From Parvularcula sp. BBD 1991-13 (GTDB lineage: Bacteria > Pseudomonadota > Alphaproteobacteria > Caulobacterales > Parvularculaceae): a stretch of DNA of 64,000 bases. Numbering within the stretch: the first letter of the stretch is position 1; every line of letters begins with the position of its first letter. Where the stretch lies: positions 310,001-374,000 of the forward strand of contig LYSZ01000002.1 of NCBI GenBank assembly GCA_001657385.1. The letters are read 5' to 3'. The position numbers and the translations under genes were made by a program. Of the stretch, positions 16,394 to 26,272 are shown piece after piece. The notes beneath the pieces are model-generated. The model did not search any database. It saw nothing but the letters and a program-made list of their open reading frames with translations, and was not told the origin of the DNA.

Positions 16394-18127
16394 TTACCCG
16401 CCGGCGCGTTGCGCGTCGCGCAGGGCCCGGAATTCGTTTCCTTCATACCAGGTGGGCCAGGCGTCGGAATAGGCGAGACCGGCGCCGACATCGTAAAGGG
16501 CGTTCAGCGTCCTGGTCATGGCGCGCAGATCCCAGTCCGCGCTGTATTCGTCCGCGGGAGCGTGGTAGCGCTTCGCGCGGTAGTCCTCCATGAAAGCGAG
16601 GCCCGCATCCTCGCCGCCGTCCACAAAGTCGACGCCGCTGCCGGCGTAAAGCATGGGCACGCCTTTCTTGGCGAGCGAGATATGGTCGGAACGGTAGAAA
16701 TAGCCGCTTTCCGGGCTCATGTCGGGACGCAGATAGAGGTCGCGTTTTTCCGCCGCGTCCTTCAGGATGTCCTCCAGTTCCGACGCGCCATAGCCGACGA
16801 CGATGATGTCCTTCGCCGGCGGCGTCGGTTGCAGACCGTCGATGTTGACGCCGCCGACGATGTTCTCCAGGGGAATGAACGGGTCTTCCGCGAAATAGCC
16901 CGACCCCAGAAGACCGGACTCCTCCGCCGTCACGCCCATGAACACGATCGAGCGGGCGGGCGGCGTTTCGTTCCGCACGAAGGCTTCCGCGATGGCGAGA
17001 ATGCCGCCCGTGCCCGTCGCGTTGTCGACCGCGCCGTTGGAGACGAGGTCTTCGTCCGCGCCGCCGTCCGGCGACGGCGCGGCGACGCCGAGGTGGTCCC
17101 AATGGGCCATGTACAGAACATATTCGTCAGGATGCGTTGCGCCGCGCAGCATGCCCGCCACGTTCGCCGAGGCGCTGCGCCGGATGGCGTTGACGAGCTT
17201 CCCGGAGGCCGCAAGGCCCGCCATCTCGACCGGCGCGAAGCCGGGCGCGTGCGCCGCCGCCGCCGTCTCGTCGAAATCGAGGCCGGCCCGGGCGAACAGC
17301 GCGCGCGCGACGTCTTCCTGGATCCAGCCTTCGAGCGCGACCCGGCCCGCCCCGCCGTCCGGACGGTCGAGATCGAGCTGCGCGCCGGACCAGCTTCCCT
17401 CGACGACGCCCCAGCCATAGGACGCCGGCGCCGTCTGGTGCACGATGATCGCCGCCGCCGCGCCCTGGCGCGCCGCTTCCTCGAACTTGTAGGTCCAGCG
17501 CCCGTAATAGGTCATGGCGCGGCCGTTGAAGAGATCGGGATCTTCCGAGGCGTAGCCGGGATCGTTGACCAGCATCACCACCGTCTTGCCCTCGACGTCG
17601 AGCCCTTCGTAATCGTTCCAGCCATATTCCGGCGCCACGACGCCATAGCCGACAAAGACCATCGGGCTGTCCTCGAACGCGACCTCTTCCCGGACGCGCT
17701 TGGTCCAGAACACCGCGTCACCGCCGTAAGCAAGGGCCTCGCCGTTAATGCGCAGATAGGATTGCGCCGGGTCGGCGGTGATTTCCACCAGCGGGGTTTC
17801 CTGCTCGAAGCTGTCGCCGTTCGCCGGCTCCAGGCCGATCGCCTTCATTTCGTCGATCAGATAGGCGCGGGTTTTCTCGCCCCCCGCCGTCGCCGGCGCG
17901 CGGCCTTCGAAGCTGTCGTCGGAAAGGGTCGCGATATGACGGGCGAGGCTTTCCGCCGAGATTCCAGTCCCGCCAGCCTGCGCAGCGCCAGATTGTGCAG
18001 CGCCAGATTGCGCCGCTGTTTCCTGCGCCGCTGTTTCCTTCGTCGCGCTTGTCGTTTGCTCGCCGCCGCAGGCGCCCGCCATGGCGGCGATGGCGACGGC
18101 GATGCCGGTCTTGATTGCGTAACGCAT
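16394..18127 (-). CDS. M28 family zinc aminopeptidase, lipoprotein with PA domain
   Basis: A 577-residue exported peptidase. The signal peptide ends in a lipobox with Cys20 (MAGAC), so it is predicted to be lipid-anchored. A Gln/Ala/Ser-rich linker (about 22-58) follows, encoded by 15-base tandem repeats. The protease domain is interrupted by a PA-type insert (about 155-300). Zinc ligands of the two-metal M28 site are visible: H343 (MAHWDHLG), D369 (NGAVDNATG), E403/E404 (TAEESG), D431 (GVNIDGL) and a final His in FYRSDHISLAKKG near 486. This arrangement is that of periplasmic or surface aminopeptidases acting on peptides. A second M28 protein is at 37218-38654. Confidence 0.92.
   Translation of the reverse strand: MRYAIKTGIAVAIAAMAGACGGEQTTSATKETAAQETAAQSGAAQSGAAQAGGTGISAESLARHIATLSDDSFEGRAPATAGGEKTRAYLIDEMKAIGLEPANGDSFEQETPLVEITADPAQSYLRINGEALAYGGDAVFWTKRVREEVAFEDSPMVFVGYGVVAPEYGWNDYEGLDVEGKTVVMLVNDPGYASEDPDLFNGRAMTYYGRWTYKFEEAARQGAAAAIIVHQTAPASYGWGVVEGSWSGAQLDLDRPDGGAGRVALEGWIQEDVARALFARAGLDFDETAAAAHAPGFAPVEMAGLAASGKLVNAIRRSASANVAGMLRGATHPDEYVLYMAHWDHLGVAAPSPDGGADEDLVSNGAVDNATGTGGILAIAEAFVRNETPPARSIVFMGVTAEESGLLGSGYFAEDPFIPLENIVGGVNIDGLQPTPPAKDIIVVGYGASELEDILKDAAEKRDLYLRPDMSPESGYFYRSDHISLAKKGVPMLYAGSGVDFVDGGEDAGLAFMEDYRAKRYHAPADEYSADWDLRAMTRTLNALYDVGAGLAYSDAWPTWYEGNEFRALRDAQRAGG
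17984..18038. repeat. 15-base tandem repeats in the peptidase linker
   Basis: Inside the M28 lipoprotein gene two units of GCGCCAGATTGYGCM stand in tandem, followed by two units of GCTGTTTCCTGCGCC (the second partial). They encode the repeated linker AAQSGAAQSG and ETAAQETAAQ. Such in-frame units are likely to vary in copy number between strains. Confidence 0.6.
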
Positions 18128-18383
18128 TCATTGCCCTCCGGTAAATCGTTCAGGGGGACGATGTTGCACGGCGCCGCGCGCGGAGACAAGCGCGCGTCGA
18201 CGCGGCGGCCCCCCTTGAGCGCCCGCGACGCGGGCGGCGCGCGCGGGAAAGGGCCGGGGGAGAGGAGCGGCGGCGCCGATCCTAGCCATGGCGGCGTTTT
18301 TGCCCTAAGAGCCGGGGCATGGCGCGCCGCGGCGTTTTTTCGTGGACGCGCCGCCCCTGAAAAAGGGACTTGGGAGGAAAAAA

Positions 18384-19976
18384 ATGGTTGCTTCTGTTTC
18401 GCCTGCATCCGCGGGCGCGACACGCTTTGAAGACTGCGCGCCGGAGACGCTCGCCAATCTCTCCGCCGCGTCGCTGTACGAGTTGGCCGTGCGCCGCGGC
18501 GAAGGCGAGGTCGCCAGGGACGGCCCGCTGGTCGTGCGCACCGGAGAACACACCGGCCGCTCGGCGCAGGACAAGTTCATCGTTCGCCACGGGGAGATTG
18601 AGGACAAGATCTGGTGGGACGCCAACAAGGCGATGTCCCCCGATCATTTCGACCGTCTTTACGACGACATGCTGGCCTATGCGGGCGAGCGCGAGCTGAT
18701 CCGGCAGGATCTGCGCGGCGGCGCCGACCCCGCCCACGCCGTCAATGTGCGCGTGTTCACCCAATACGCCTGGCACGGACTGTTTATCCAGCACCTGCTC
18801 GTGCGCCCCCCGATGGAGGAGCGCGGCGCCGATCCGGATTTCACCATTGTCGACTTGCCGACGTTCGAAGCCGATCCCGGGCGCCATGGCTGCCGCAGCA
18901 AGACGGTGATCGCCGTCGATTTCGTGCGCCGCGTGGTGCTCATCGCCGGCACCTCTTATGCGGGCGAAATGAAAAAGTCGGTGTTCACGATCCTGAATTA
19001 CTTCCTGCCGGAAGCGGGGGTGATGCCGATGCATTGTTCCGTAAACGTTGGAAAGGACGACGACCCGGCGATTTTCTTCGGCCTTTCCGGCACCGGCAAG
19101 ACAACGCTGTCGGCCGATCCGAACCGCATGCTGATCGGCGACGACGAGCATGGCTGGGGCGCGAACGGGCTGTTCAATTTCGAAGGCGGCTGCTACGCTA
19201 AGATGATCCGCCTGTCGGAAAAGGCGGAGCCGGAGATCTACGCCACCACCCGGCGCTTCGGCACCGTGCTTGAAAACGTCGTCATGGACCCGGATACGCG
19301 CGCGCTCGACCTGGATGATGCGACGCTCGCGGAAAACTCCCGCGGGGCCTATCCGATCCATTACATTCCGAACGCCAGTCTTACGGGCATGACGACGCAT
19401 CCGCGAAACATCATCATGCTGACCTGCGACGCCTTCGGCGTGATGCCGCCGATCGCGCGCCTGTCCCCGGCGCAGGCCATGTACATGTTTCTCTCCGGCT
19501 ATACGGCGAAAGTGGCGGGTACGGAAAAAGGTCTCGGCAACGAGCCGGAAGCGACCTTCTCGACCTGTTTCGGCGCGCCGTTCATGCCGCGCCACCCGTC
19601 CGAATACGGCAGGTTGCTGGGCGAGCTGATCGACCGGCACGGCGCGTCCTGCTGGATGGTCTCGACCGGCTGGACCGGCGGCCCGCACGGGGTCGGCGCG
19701 CGCATGCCCATCCAGGAGACGCGCGCGCTGCTGGCCGCCGCCCTCGACGGCTCGCTCGCGGGCGCGCCCATGCGTGTCGATCCGGTGTTCGGCTTCGAGA
19801 CGCCGCGGCATGCGCCGGGCGTGAACGAGGCCATTCTCGACCCGCGCGGGACCTGGGAGGACGGCGCCGCATACGACGCCCAGGCGGCGCGGCTCGCCGC
19901 GATGTTCGTGGAGAACTTCAAGGCCTACGAGGATTACGTCGACGACGCGGTGCGCGCGGCGGCTCCGAGGATCTGA
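18384..19976 (+). CDS. pckA: Phosphoenolpyruvate carboxykinase (ATP)
   Basis: Converts oxaloacetate and ATP to PEP, CO2 and ADP in gluconeogenesis. The 530-residue protein has the kinase P-loop GLSGTGKT (233-240), the metal site GDDEHGW (252-258), the oxaloacetate-binding Arg in RTGEHTGRS and the KSVFTILN segment. Length is normal for the ATP form. The start at 18384 follows GGGAGG at 18372-18377; the open frame to 18342 is not family-like. The gene stands alone, divergent from the M28 lipoprotein. With mdh at 34888 it covers the malate-oxaloacetate-PEP route. Confidence 0.96.
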   Translation: MVASVSPASAGATRFEDCAPETLANLSAASLYELAVRRGEGEVARDGPLVVRTGEHTGRSAQDKFIVRHGEIEDKIWWDANKAMSPDHFDRLYDDMLAYAGERELIRQDLRGGADPAHAVNVRVFTQYAWHGLFIQHLLVRPPMEERGADPDFTIVDLPTFEADPGRHGCRSKTVIAVDFVRRVVLIAGTSYAGEMKKSVFTILNYFLPEAGVMPMHCSVNVGKDDDPAIFFGLSGTGKTTLSADPNRMLIGDDEHGWGANGLFNFEGGCYAKMIRLSEKAEPEIYATTRRFGTVLENVVMDPDTRALDLDDATLAENSRGAYPIHYIPNASLTGMTTHPRNIIMLTCDAFGVMPPIARLSPAQAMYMFLSGYTAKVAGTEKGLGNEPEATFSTCFGAPFMPRHPSEYGRLLGELIDRHGASCWMVSTGWTGGPHGVGARMPIQETRALLAAALDGSLAGAPMRVDPVFGFETPRHAPGVNEAILDPRGTWEDGAAYDAQAARLAAMFVENFKAYEDYVDDAVRAAAPRI

Positions 19977-20008
19977 TCCGCCGCGATCTCGCGCGCCGGG
20001 AGCGCGCG

Positions 20009-20794
20009 TCAGACTTGCGTATCGAGATTGGCGCCGGAAACGCCCTCGCCGCCAAGGCCGCCGCTTTCCCCGCGCGGTGCGGCGCCCGCGCGCTCGCTTC
20101 TGGCATTGTCCGCGGCGCCTTTTTCCGCGGCGCCGTCGCCAACACCGTCGTCCGCGCCCCCGCTTTTCTCGGGGCCGCTATTTTGGGGACCGCCGTTCTG
20201 GGCGCCGCCCCCCGCCGAGACCGTGACCATGGCCGCGCGCAATACGCGCTCGCCGATGGTGAAGCCCGGCTGCGCCACGTCGACCACATGGCCGGAGGGC
20301 ACCGCCGCGCTCGGCACGTGGGCGACCGCCTGGTGCAGGTTGGGGTCGAACTTTTCGCCTTCCGGATGGATCCGGCGCACGCCGTGACGTTCGAGCGCGG
20401 TCAGCAGCTCTTTTTCCGTCATCCGCACCCCGTCCAGGAGGCCGGCGATGGCGTCTTCCCCGCTCGCCCCGTCCGCGGCGCGCAGGGCGCGGTCGAAATT
20501 GTCGGCGACGTCCAGGAGATCGCGCGCGAAGCTGGCGATGGCGTAGCGCCCGGCGTCGGCCTTTTCGCGTTCCGCGCGCCTGCGGGTGTTCTCCAGCTCG
20601 GCGGCGAGGCGCAGGACCCGCTCGTTCAGCGCGGTGATTTCCGCTTGCGGGGCGTCCGGCGCCGATCCCGCCGCATCGCGTCCGGCGGCGGCTTCCGCTG
20701 GATCGCGGGCGCTATCGGCCTCGTCGTCGTTGGATGTCGGCGCGGTTCCGGCGGCGTCTTGGCCGGTGTTCGGCTTGTAGTCGTTTTCGCTCAT
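20009..20794 (-). CDS. grpE: Nucleotide-exchange factor GrpE
   Basis: The exchange factor for DnaK. After an acidic N-terminus, the long coiled coil (AEITALNERVLRLAAELENTRRRAEREK) and the beta domain (VRRIHPEGEKFDPNLHQAV through VAQPGFTIGERVLRAAMVTVS) are complete. A Gly/Ala-rich tail of about 65 residues then replaces the short family C-terminus. I use the ATG at 20794 (261 residues); the frame is open to a TTG at 20821. It lies 71 bases downstream of hrcA on the same strand, the usual hrcA-grpE heat-shock arrangement. dnaK and dnaJ are not in the window. Confidence 0.94.
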   Translation of the reverse strand: MSENDYKPNTGQDAAGTAPTSNDDEADSARDPAEAAAGRDAAGSAPDAPQAEITALNERVLRLAAELENTRRRAEREKADAGRYAIASFARDLLDVADNFDRALRAADGASGEDAIAGLLDGVRMTEKELLTALERHGVRRIHPEGEKFDPNLHQAVAHVPSAAVPSGHVVDVAQPGFTIGERVLRAAMVTVSAGGGAQNGGPQNSGPEKSGGADDGVGDGAAEKGAADNARSERAGAAPRGESGGLGGEGVSGANLDTQV

Positions 20795-20865
20795 GGGCTT
20801 TTTTACAACTGCTCGCGTCAATCAGGCGTGAAAAAGGATCCAGCGCATTTACGCGCCGCCGCGCG

Positions 20866-21894
20866 CTATTTCAACATGCGCGAGAGCACTTCGGCCGTAT
20901 AATCCACGATCGGCACAACTTTGGCGTAGTTGAGCCGGGTCGGGCCGATCACGCCGAGGACGCCGACGATCTTGCGGTTTTCATCACGATAGGGCGCGGC
21001 GATGATGGAGGAGCCGGAAAGCGAGAACAGCCGGTTTTCCGAGCCGATAAACACCTTGACGCCTTCGCCGTCACCAGCGGCGGTCAGAAGCTCGACCACT
21101 TCGCTCTTGCGCTCCAGGTCGTTGAGCAGCATGCGCACCCGTTCGAGATCCTGCGCCGGGCCGTCCTCGATCAGGTGCCCGCGCCCGCGCACGATCAGGG
21201 TCCAGTCGTCGCCGCCGGCGATGTCGGCGACGCCGTCCTCGACCAGGCGCGCGGCGAGGGCGTCCAGCTCGGCCCGGTTGCTGCGCACTTCTTCCAGAAT
21301 TTTCGCCCGCGCCTCGGACAGGCTGCGCCCGCCGAGCCGCGCGTTAAGGTAGTTCCCCGCCATGGTCAGCGCCGAGACCGGCATGTCGCTCGGCGTCTCG
21401 ATGACGCGGTTTTCCACGCGCCCGTCCTCGAACACCATGATGACGAGCGCCTGGCCCGGCCCGGCGGCGATGAATTCTATATGACGCAGGGGCGCGTCGG
21501 CTTTTTGCGTCACGATCAGGCTGGCGGTCTGGGTGAGGCCGGAAAGGCGCGCGGCGGCGTCCTGGAGAAGGCTTTCCACATTGTCGCTGCGGGCTTCGCG
21601 CTCGATCGCCCGGCGTTCTTCCTCGCTCAGTTCGCCCACCTGCATCAGCCCGTCCACGAACAGCCTGAGGCCGGTCTCGGTCGGCATGCGGCCGGCAGAG
21701 GCGTGCGGCGAATGCAACAGGCCGAGATCGGTGAGATCGGCCATCACGTTGCGGATGGTCGCCGCCGACACGCCGATGGCCTCGTCATTGCTGAGCGTGC
21801 GCGAGCCCACCGGCTCGCCGGTGGAGAGATAGGTCTCCACCAGGCGTCGGAAAATCTCGCGCGAGCGCGCGTCAATATCTTGCAGCAGCGTCAT
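20866..21894 (-). CDS. hrcA: Heat-inducible transcription repressor HrcA
   Basis: The repressor that binds CIRCE operators and is kept active by GroEL. The N-terminal winged helix (GEPVGSRTLS..GVSAATIRNVMADLTDLGLLHSPHASAGRMPTE) and the GAF-like and dimer regions are all present; 342 residues is normal length. A matching CIRCE element lies before groES in this window (43514-43540). I find none in the hrcA-rph interval, so autoregulation through CIRCE is not supported here. The gene is divergent from rph, a common alphaproteobacterial arrangement. Confidence 0.96.
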   Translation of the reverse strand: MTLLQDIDARSREIFRRLVETYLSTGEPVGSRTLSNDEAIGVSAATIRNVMADLTDLGLLHSPHASAGRMPTETGLRLFVDGLMQVGELSEEERRAIEREARSDNVESLLQDAAARLSGLTQTASLIVTQKADAPLRHIEFIAAGPGQALVIMVFEDGRVENRVIETPSDMPVSALTMAGNYLNARLGGRSLSEARAKILEEVRSNRAELDALAARLVEDGVADIAGGDDWTLIVRGRGHLIEDGPAQDLERVRMLLNDLERKSEVVELLTAAGDGEGVKVFIGSENRLFSLSGSSIIAAPYRDENRKIVGVLGVIGPTRLNYAKVVPIVDYTAEVLSRMLK

Positions 21895-22114
21895 GGGTCT
21901 GGAGCGTCATGGTTCTGGTTTTCGTCGGCTGGGCGGTCCTTGTGCGCTGCGGCTCCGTGCGCTGCGGCTCCTTGTTGCGCGGCGGCGACGCCTCGACGGT
22001 TTACACGCAGTATATGGGGAGCCGGTCGCGCGAGGCAATCGGCGCGCCCCGCCGCCGCGCCGTTCCGGTCCTGCCGCCGTCGCGCCGGGCCTTACGCTTT
22101 TCGGGGGGATTTTT

Positions 22115-22151
22115 CGCAAAACCGGTTTCCACGCCCCGGCCCGTGCTCTAG
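22115..22151 (+). repeat. Possible degenerate relic of the 108-bp intergenic repeat
   Basis: CGCAAAACCGG at 22115-22125 and CTAG at 22148-22151 reproduce the two most conserved blocks of the right half of the 108-bp repeat family, with 22 rather than 25 bases between them. The left half is absent. It sits 27 bases before the rph start. It could also belong to another CTCTAG-ending alphaproteobacterial repeat, or be chance. Confidence 0.3.
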
Positions 22152-22178
22152 GAGGGTGGGCAGTCAACGGAGACCTGC

Positions 22179-22889
22179 ATGAGACCTTCGGGCCGCGCCT
22201 TCAACGAACTTCGCCCTGTTTCCCTCGAACCTGGATACGCCAAACACGCCGAAGGCTCCTGCCTCGTCAAGTTCGGCGACACCCATGTGCTGTGCACCGC
22301 AAGCTGGGATGAGACGACGCCGCCCTGGCTGCGCGGGGCCGGCCGGGGATGGGTGACGGCGGAATACGGCATGCTGCCGCGCTCCACCGGCGGGCGCATG
22401 AAGCGCGAGGCCAAGGGCGGCCAGTCGGGCCGCACGCAGGAGATCCAGCGCCTGATCGGGCGCTCCTTACGCGCCGTGATCAACCTGAAACGCCTCGGCG
22501 AGCGCCAGATCCTGATCGATTGCGACGTCCTCCAGGCCGACGGCGGCACGCGCACCGCTTCCGTCACCGGCGCCTGGGTCGCCATGAAACAGTGCTGCGA
22601 CTGGGCCGTGACGCAGGGGGTCATCGAGAACAATCCGATTACGGACCGGGTCGCGGCGATTTCCTGCGGGCTTGTCGGCGGCGCGCCTGCGCTCGACCTC
22701 GACTATGACGAGGACTCGACGGCCCAGGCCGACGCCAATTTCGTCATCACCGGCGCCGGCGGTCTCGTCGAGGTGCAGGCGACGGCGGAAGGCGATCCGT
22801 TTTCGGACGATCAGTTCGCCGCTCTCCTCTCGCTCGCCAAACAGGGATGCGTGACATTGTCGGAAAAGCAGGCCGCGCTTGAGACCTGA
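22179..22889 (+). CDS. rph: Ribonuclease PH
   Basis: A phosphorolytic 3'-exoribonuclease that trims tRNA 3' ends and forms hexamers. The 236-residue protein shows the family start MRPSGR..NELRPVS, the phosphate and RNA sites [15 protein letters not shown] and [20 protein letters not shown], and the end segment [23 protein letters not shown]. It is complete. Divergent from hrcA. In many alphaproteobacteria rdgB and hemW follow rph; here an MscS channel gene follows instead. Confidence 0.97.
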   Translation: MRPSGRAFNELRPVSLEPGYAKHAEGSCLVKFGDTHVLCTASWDETTPPWLRGAGRGWVTAEYGMLPRSTGGRMKREAKGGQSGRTQEIQRLIGRSLRAVINLKRLGERQILIDCDVLQADGGTRTASVTGAWVAMKQCCDWAVTQGVIENNPITDRVAAISCGLVGGAPALDLDYDEDSTAQADANFVITGAGGLVEVQATAEGDPFSDDQFAALLSLAKQGCVTLSEKQAALET

Positions 22890-23009
22890 GGGCGCCGTTT
22901 CCCGTCGTCTTTGTCTTTATCCTCACCGGCCCCGATTTATTCGCCCCAACGCGGGGCCGCGACGGCGATGCTTGTTTCGCGCCGCGCATCGCGCCCATAA
23001 TGGCCGGCC

Positions 23010-24587
23010 ATGACTGAAACGCAGGACCAGGGACAAGAGGAGGGCGCGCCTCGCGAAGGCGAGCCCGGCGATACGCCTTCATCGACGCAGGAAGCGGCGG
23101 GAGCGACGGACGCGGCGGCGGAAGGACCGGGCGCGCCGCCGGAGCCGAGCGCAGAGGCCGGGGCGCCGGCCGAGGAGCCCGCCATCGGCGATCTCGTCAT
23201 CGACGAAGGCTCGGCGCTGGAAACCCTGATCGGCGCGGACGTGCTGCGCGAGCGGCTGAACGGCGTCCTCGCCTTTATCCAGAACCACATGCTGACCCTC
23301 GGCGTTGCAATCGAGGCCGCGCTCCTGATCGCGGCGCTCGCCCCCGCCGCCGCGTTCGGGCCGCAGTTGCGCAAGTTCATCCAGAGCAGCATCGCCCCGC
23401 GCGCGCCTTACGGCCTGTTGCGCCGGGCGGCGGCGGCCTTCGCGCATCTGGCGACGGCGATCGCGCTTTACGTTTTCCTCCAGGCGGCCATCGTCGCCCT
23501 CAACGCTTTCGGCAACTCCACCAGCCTCGTCTCCGCCGCGGTCAGCCTGCTCGCCGCCTGGATCGTCATCCGCATGGTGACGCTGGTGATCCGTTCGCCC
23601 TTCTGGTCGCGGCTCGCTTTCTACATCGTCTGGCCGGTCGCGGCGATGGACGCTTTCGGCGTGCTCGACGACGTGGTGCGCCAGCTTGAAGCCTTTGCGG
23701 TGCCCATCGGCGAGACCGAGGACGGCGCGTCGCAGACGTTTTCCGCGCTCGATTTTATCCGCACGCTGGCGATTTTCGGGATCCTGTTCTGGGGGGCGCG
23801 ACTCCTGAACGGCGTGATCAAGAGCCGCCTCAACGCGACCGACGAGCTGACGGTTTCCTTCAAGGCCCTGACGGGGAAAATCCTCGACGTGCTGCTGCCG
23901 GTCATCGCGCTCGTGCTGGCGTTGCAGATTGTCGGCTTTCCCTTCGGCGCGCTGGCGATCTTCGGCGGCGCCGTCGGCCTCGGCGTCGGCCTCGGCATGC
24001 AGCGCACGGTGTCGAATTTCTTCGCCGGCTTCACGCTGATCGCCGACAAGTCCATCAAGCCGGGCGACATCATCGAGATCGAGGACACCTATGGCTGGGT
24101 GACGGAGATGAACGCGCGATATGTGGCGATCCGCACGCGGGACGGCACCTCGCATCTCGTTCCCAATGACAAGTTCATTCAGGAAGGCGTCACCAACTGG
24201 TCCCACGCGGACCGGGTCGTGCGTCTGCATGCGCCGTTCGGCGTGAGTTACGGCGCGAAGGACGTGCGCCGCATCGCGCGGCGCGCCGAGGAAGTGGCGC
24301 TCACCATCGACCGGGTGTTGAAGACGCCCGCGCCGCGGTGCAATCTCATGGCGTTCGGCGACAGCTCCATCAATTACGACCTGCGGTTCTGGATCAACGA
24401 TCCCGCCAACGGCAGCGCCAATGTGCGCAGCGACGTCCTGATGGCGATCTGGGACATGCTGGCGGAGGACGGCGTCGAGATCCCTTTCCCGCAGCGCGAC
24501 CTGCACTTGCGGTCGGTCTCGGCTGAAGCGCGCGACGCCATCCGGGGCCTTGCCGGCGAGGCGCCCGGCGACGCCGCGCAGGAATAG
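23010..24587 (+). CDS. MscS-family mechanosensitive ion channel
   Basis: A 525-residue channel that should open on membrane tension and release solutes under hypo-osmotic shock. A disordered acidic N-terminus (about 1-75) is followed by about five or six transmembrane helices (roughly 85-335). The pore helix and following loop GALAIFGGAVGLGVGLGMQRTVSNFFAGFTLIADKSIKPGDIIEI is the MscS signature (Gly/Ala-packed TM3). The beta domain contains TRDGTSHLVPNDKFI, and the C-terminal alpha/beta domain is complete. The extra N-terminal helices place it with medium-size MscS paralogues rather than E. coli MscS itself (286 residues). Confidence 0.9.
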   Translation: MTETQDQGQEEGAPREGEPGDTPSSTQEAAGATDAAAEGPGAPPEPSAEAGAPAEEPAIGDLVIDEGSALETLIGADVLRERLNGVLAFIQNHMLTLGVAIEAALLIAALAPAAAFGPQLRKFIQSSIAPRAPYGLLRRAAAAFAHLATAIALYVFLQAAIVALNAFGNSTSLVSAAVSLLAAWIVIRMVTLVIRSPFWSRLAFYIVWPVAAMDAFGVLDDVVRQLEAFAVPIGETEDGASQTFSALDFIRTLAIFGILFWGARLLNGVIKSRLNATDELTVSFKALTGKILDVLLPVIALVLALQIVGFPFGALAIFGGAVGLGVGLGMQRTVSNFFAGFTLIADKSIKPGDIIEIEDTYGWVTEMNARYVAIRTRDGTSHLVPNDKFIQEGVTNWSHADRVVRLHAPFGVSYGAKDVRRIARRAEEVALTIDRVLKTPAPRCNLMAFGDSSINYDLRFWINDPANGSANVRSDVLMAIWDMLAEDGVEIPFPQRDLHLRSVSAEARDAIRGLAGEAPGDAAQE

Positions 24588-24697
24588 CCGGTCCCGCATC
24601 CCGAGCGCGCCCCTGAGCGTTCCTGCGCGCTCCGGCTTTGCATGCGCGCCGCGGGGCGCCTATACTCGCCGCGGGGCGAAGTCGGGAGACGACGAAC

Positions 24698-25264
24698 ATG
24701 ATCAACAAAACGCTGACGCCGGCGATGATGCTGTCGGCGATGCTGGTGCTGGCGGGGTGCGCGACCTCGACGCCATACGGACCGGCGGCGCAGGGGGGCG
24801 GATACGGCTTTTCCGAGCAGCGCATCGAAAATAACCGGTTCCGCATCACCTTTCGCGGCAACTCGTCGACGGCGCGCGAGACGGTGGAAAACTCCCTCCT
24901 GTTTCGCGCGGCGGAACTCACCGTGCAGCAGGGGTACGATTATTTCATCGTCGTCGAGAACGACACCGAGACCCGCCGCACCTTCACCGGCACGTCCTAC
25001 CCGGCGTTTTACGGGCGGTATGGATACGGCCGGGCGTTTCACCGGCCGTATTTCGGATTTCCCTATTACGCCTATGGTTTCGGCTGGGGCTATCCCTACG
25101 ACACCTACACGCGGGAAATCACCCGCTATTCGGCGATCGCCTTCGTGACCATGCATCGCGGGCCGAAGCCGGAAAACAACCCGCAGGCCTTTACCGCCCG
25201 CGAGGTGCTGACCAATCTTGCGCCCTTCGTGCTCGACGGCCAGCCGGCGGTGACGCGCTACTGA
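24698..25264 (+). CDS. CC0125/CC1285-type lipoprotein
   Basis: A 188-residue lipoprotein. The signal peptide MINKTLTPAMMLSAMLVLAGC ends in a lipobox with Cys21. The core NRFRITFRGNSSTARETVENSLLFRAAELTVQQGYDYFIVVEND is the recognisable pattern of the Caulobacter CC0125/CC1285 family, of unknown function. The middle is rich in Tyr, Phe and Gly (YGRYGYGRAFHRPYFGFPYY). The start at 24698 follows GGGAG; an in-frame ATG at 24638 would spoil the signal peptide. Confidence 0.85.
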   Translation: MINKTLTPAMMLSAMLVLAGCATSTPYGPAAQGGGYGFSEQRIENNRFRITFRGNSSTARETVENSLLFRAAELTVQQGYDYFIVVENDTETRRTFTGTSYPAFYGRYGYGRAFHRPYFGFPYYAYGFGWGYPYDTYTREITRYSAIAFVTMHRGPKPENNPQAFTAREVLTNLAPFVLDGQPAVTRY

Positions 25265-25302
25265 GACGGACTGCCGGGAAGGGCCGCGCCGGGCGCGGTC
25301 CT

Positions 25303-25929
25303 TCAGACGGCCTTGAGAACCGGCGCTCCGCCTGTTTCGCCGCCGCCCCCGGCAGCGCCCGCTTCGTCGTCGGCGTCCGCCCTGGGCTCGTCATAGACGA
25401 TCACGAACCCCCGCGGCGTATGACGCACGATCACGCCGCGCCGTCGGCCCATGACGATGGGAGAGCCGATCGGGGGGCGGCGGGGCGCGTCCACCGCCGC
25501 GCCGCTGACGGACATGTTCACCACCTTGACGAACAGCGACGTCCCGTCTTCGAGGCGGCAGACCGTGCGCGCGTTGGCGGCGCTGTGACGCGGTTCGGCG
25601 CGCTGATCGGACAGGCCCTCGGAAAAATTCGGATTGGCGAGCAGCATCAGCTTTTCCGTCAGCACCGCCTTGCGGCTTTTCGACAGCAGGAACGAGATCG
25701 CAATCCCGTCGGGAAAGCTGCGCGCCACCGTGCCCTCGATGATGTCGAGCCCCTTGATGTGGACCACCGCCGCGTCGCCGACCATCGCCCGGGCGCTGGT
25801 GATCAGCGCCATGTCCCCCGGGGAGATGTTCACCAGACGCCCGTCGCTTTCCTCCGAGGCGTTAACGATGATGCGCGCCGGCAGGCTGAGGCTGATCCGG
25901 CGGTACCGTCTTTGATCCTTTTTGAACAT
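25303..25929 (-). CDS. PilZ-domain protein, two tandem PilZ-like modules
   Basis: A 208-residue protein. The first module begins QRRYRRISLSLPARI and continues DGRLVNISPGDMALI. The second begins EPRHSAANARTVC and continues VVNMSVSGAAVDAPRRPPIG through RHTPRGFVIVYD. The c-di-GMP site R-x3-R is plausible in module 1 (RRYRR) with the following DGRLVNIS as a degraded D/N-x-S-x2-G. Module 2 keeps NMSVSGA but lacks a clear RxxxR. A short Gly/Ala tail ends the protein. Start at 25929 (MFKKDQRRYRR); a GTG at 25959 is possible. It may link c-di-GMP to surface or motility control, like the TipF-like protein at 44825. Confidence 0.8.
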   Translation of the reverse strand: MFKKDQRRYRRISLSLPARIIVNASEESDGRLVNISPGDMALITSARAMVGDAAVVHIKGLDIIEGTVARSFPDGIAISFLLSKSRKAVLTEKLMLLANPNFSEGLSDQRAEPRHSAANARTVCRLEDGTSLFVKVVNMSVSGAAVDAPRRPPIGSPIVMGRRRGVIVRHTPRGFVIVYDEPRADADDEAGAAGGGGETGGAPVLKAV

Positions 25930-26272
25930 TCTCGCGTCCACGTCATTGCCAATGCCCACGCGGGTTGCAAACTACCGGCCAGTCATCAAAACTTTTCTGA
26001 AGGAAAGCATTCGACTTTTATGTATTCACCATTCGCGGCCGGTTTTTCCGGCGCCTTTCAGCTTTTTGCGACGCACCATAAACCGCGGCTGCGCCGCGTG
26101 CGCGCCCGATAGCCCGCCCGCCGCCTCGCGCCCTGCCGCAGGCGGCGCCTTCTTCGGATGGGCTCGCGGTGCGTGGGGCTCGCGGTGCGTGGGGCTGGCG
26201 GCGGGCGACAAAACAAGCAAAAACAAGAAACTGGCCGCGAACGGCAATGACAGGATGAAAAAAGGGGGCGGC
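25930..26272. other. Intergenic region between PilZ gene and symporter gene
   Basis: About 340 bases between divergent genes. I see no RNA gene, repeat or convincing small ORF. The part near 25980-26030 is AT-rich and likely holds the promoters of both genes, but no pair of good hexamers stands out. Confidence 0.4.

Noticed and set aside
18282-19811. Long minus-strand open frame over pckA
   Set aside because: Antisense shadow; pckA is complete with all motifs on the plus strand.
21895-22178. A second CIRCE element between hrcA and rph
   Set aside because: No TTAGCACTC-like half-sites; only a possible repeat relic is present.
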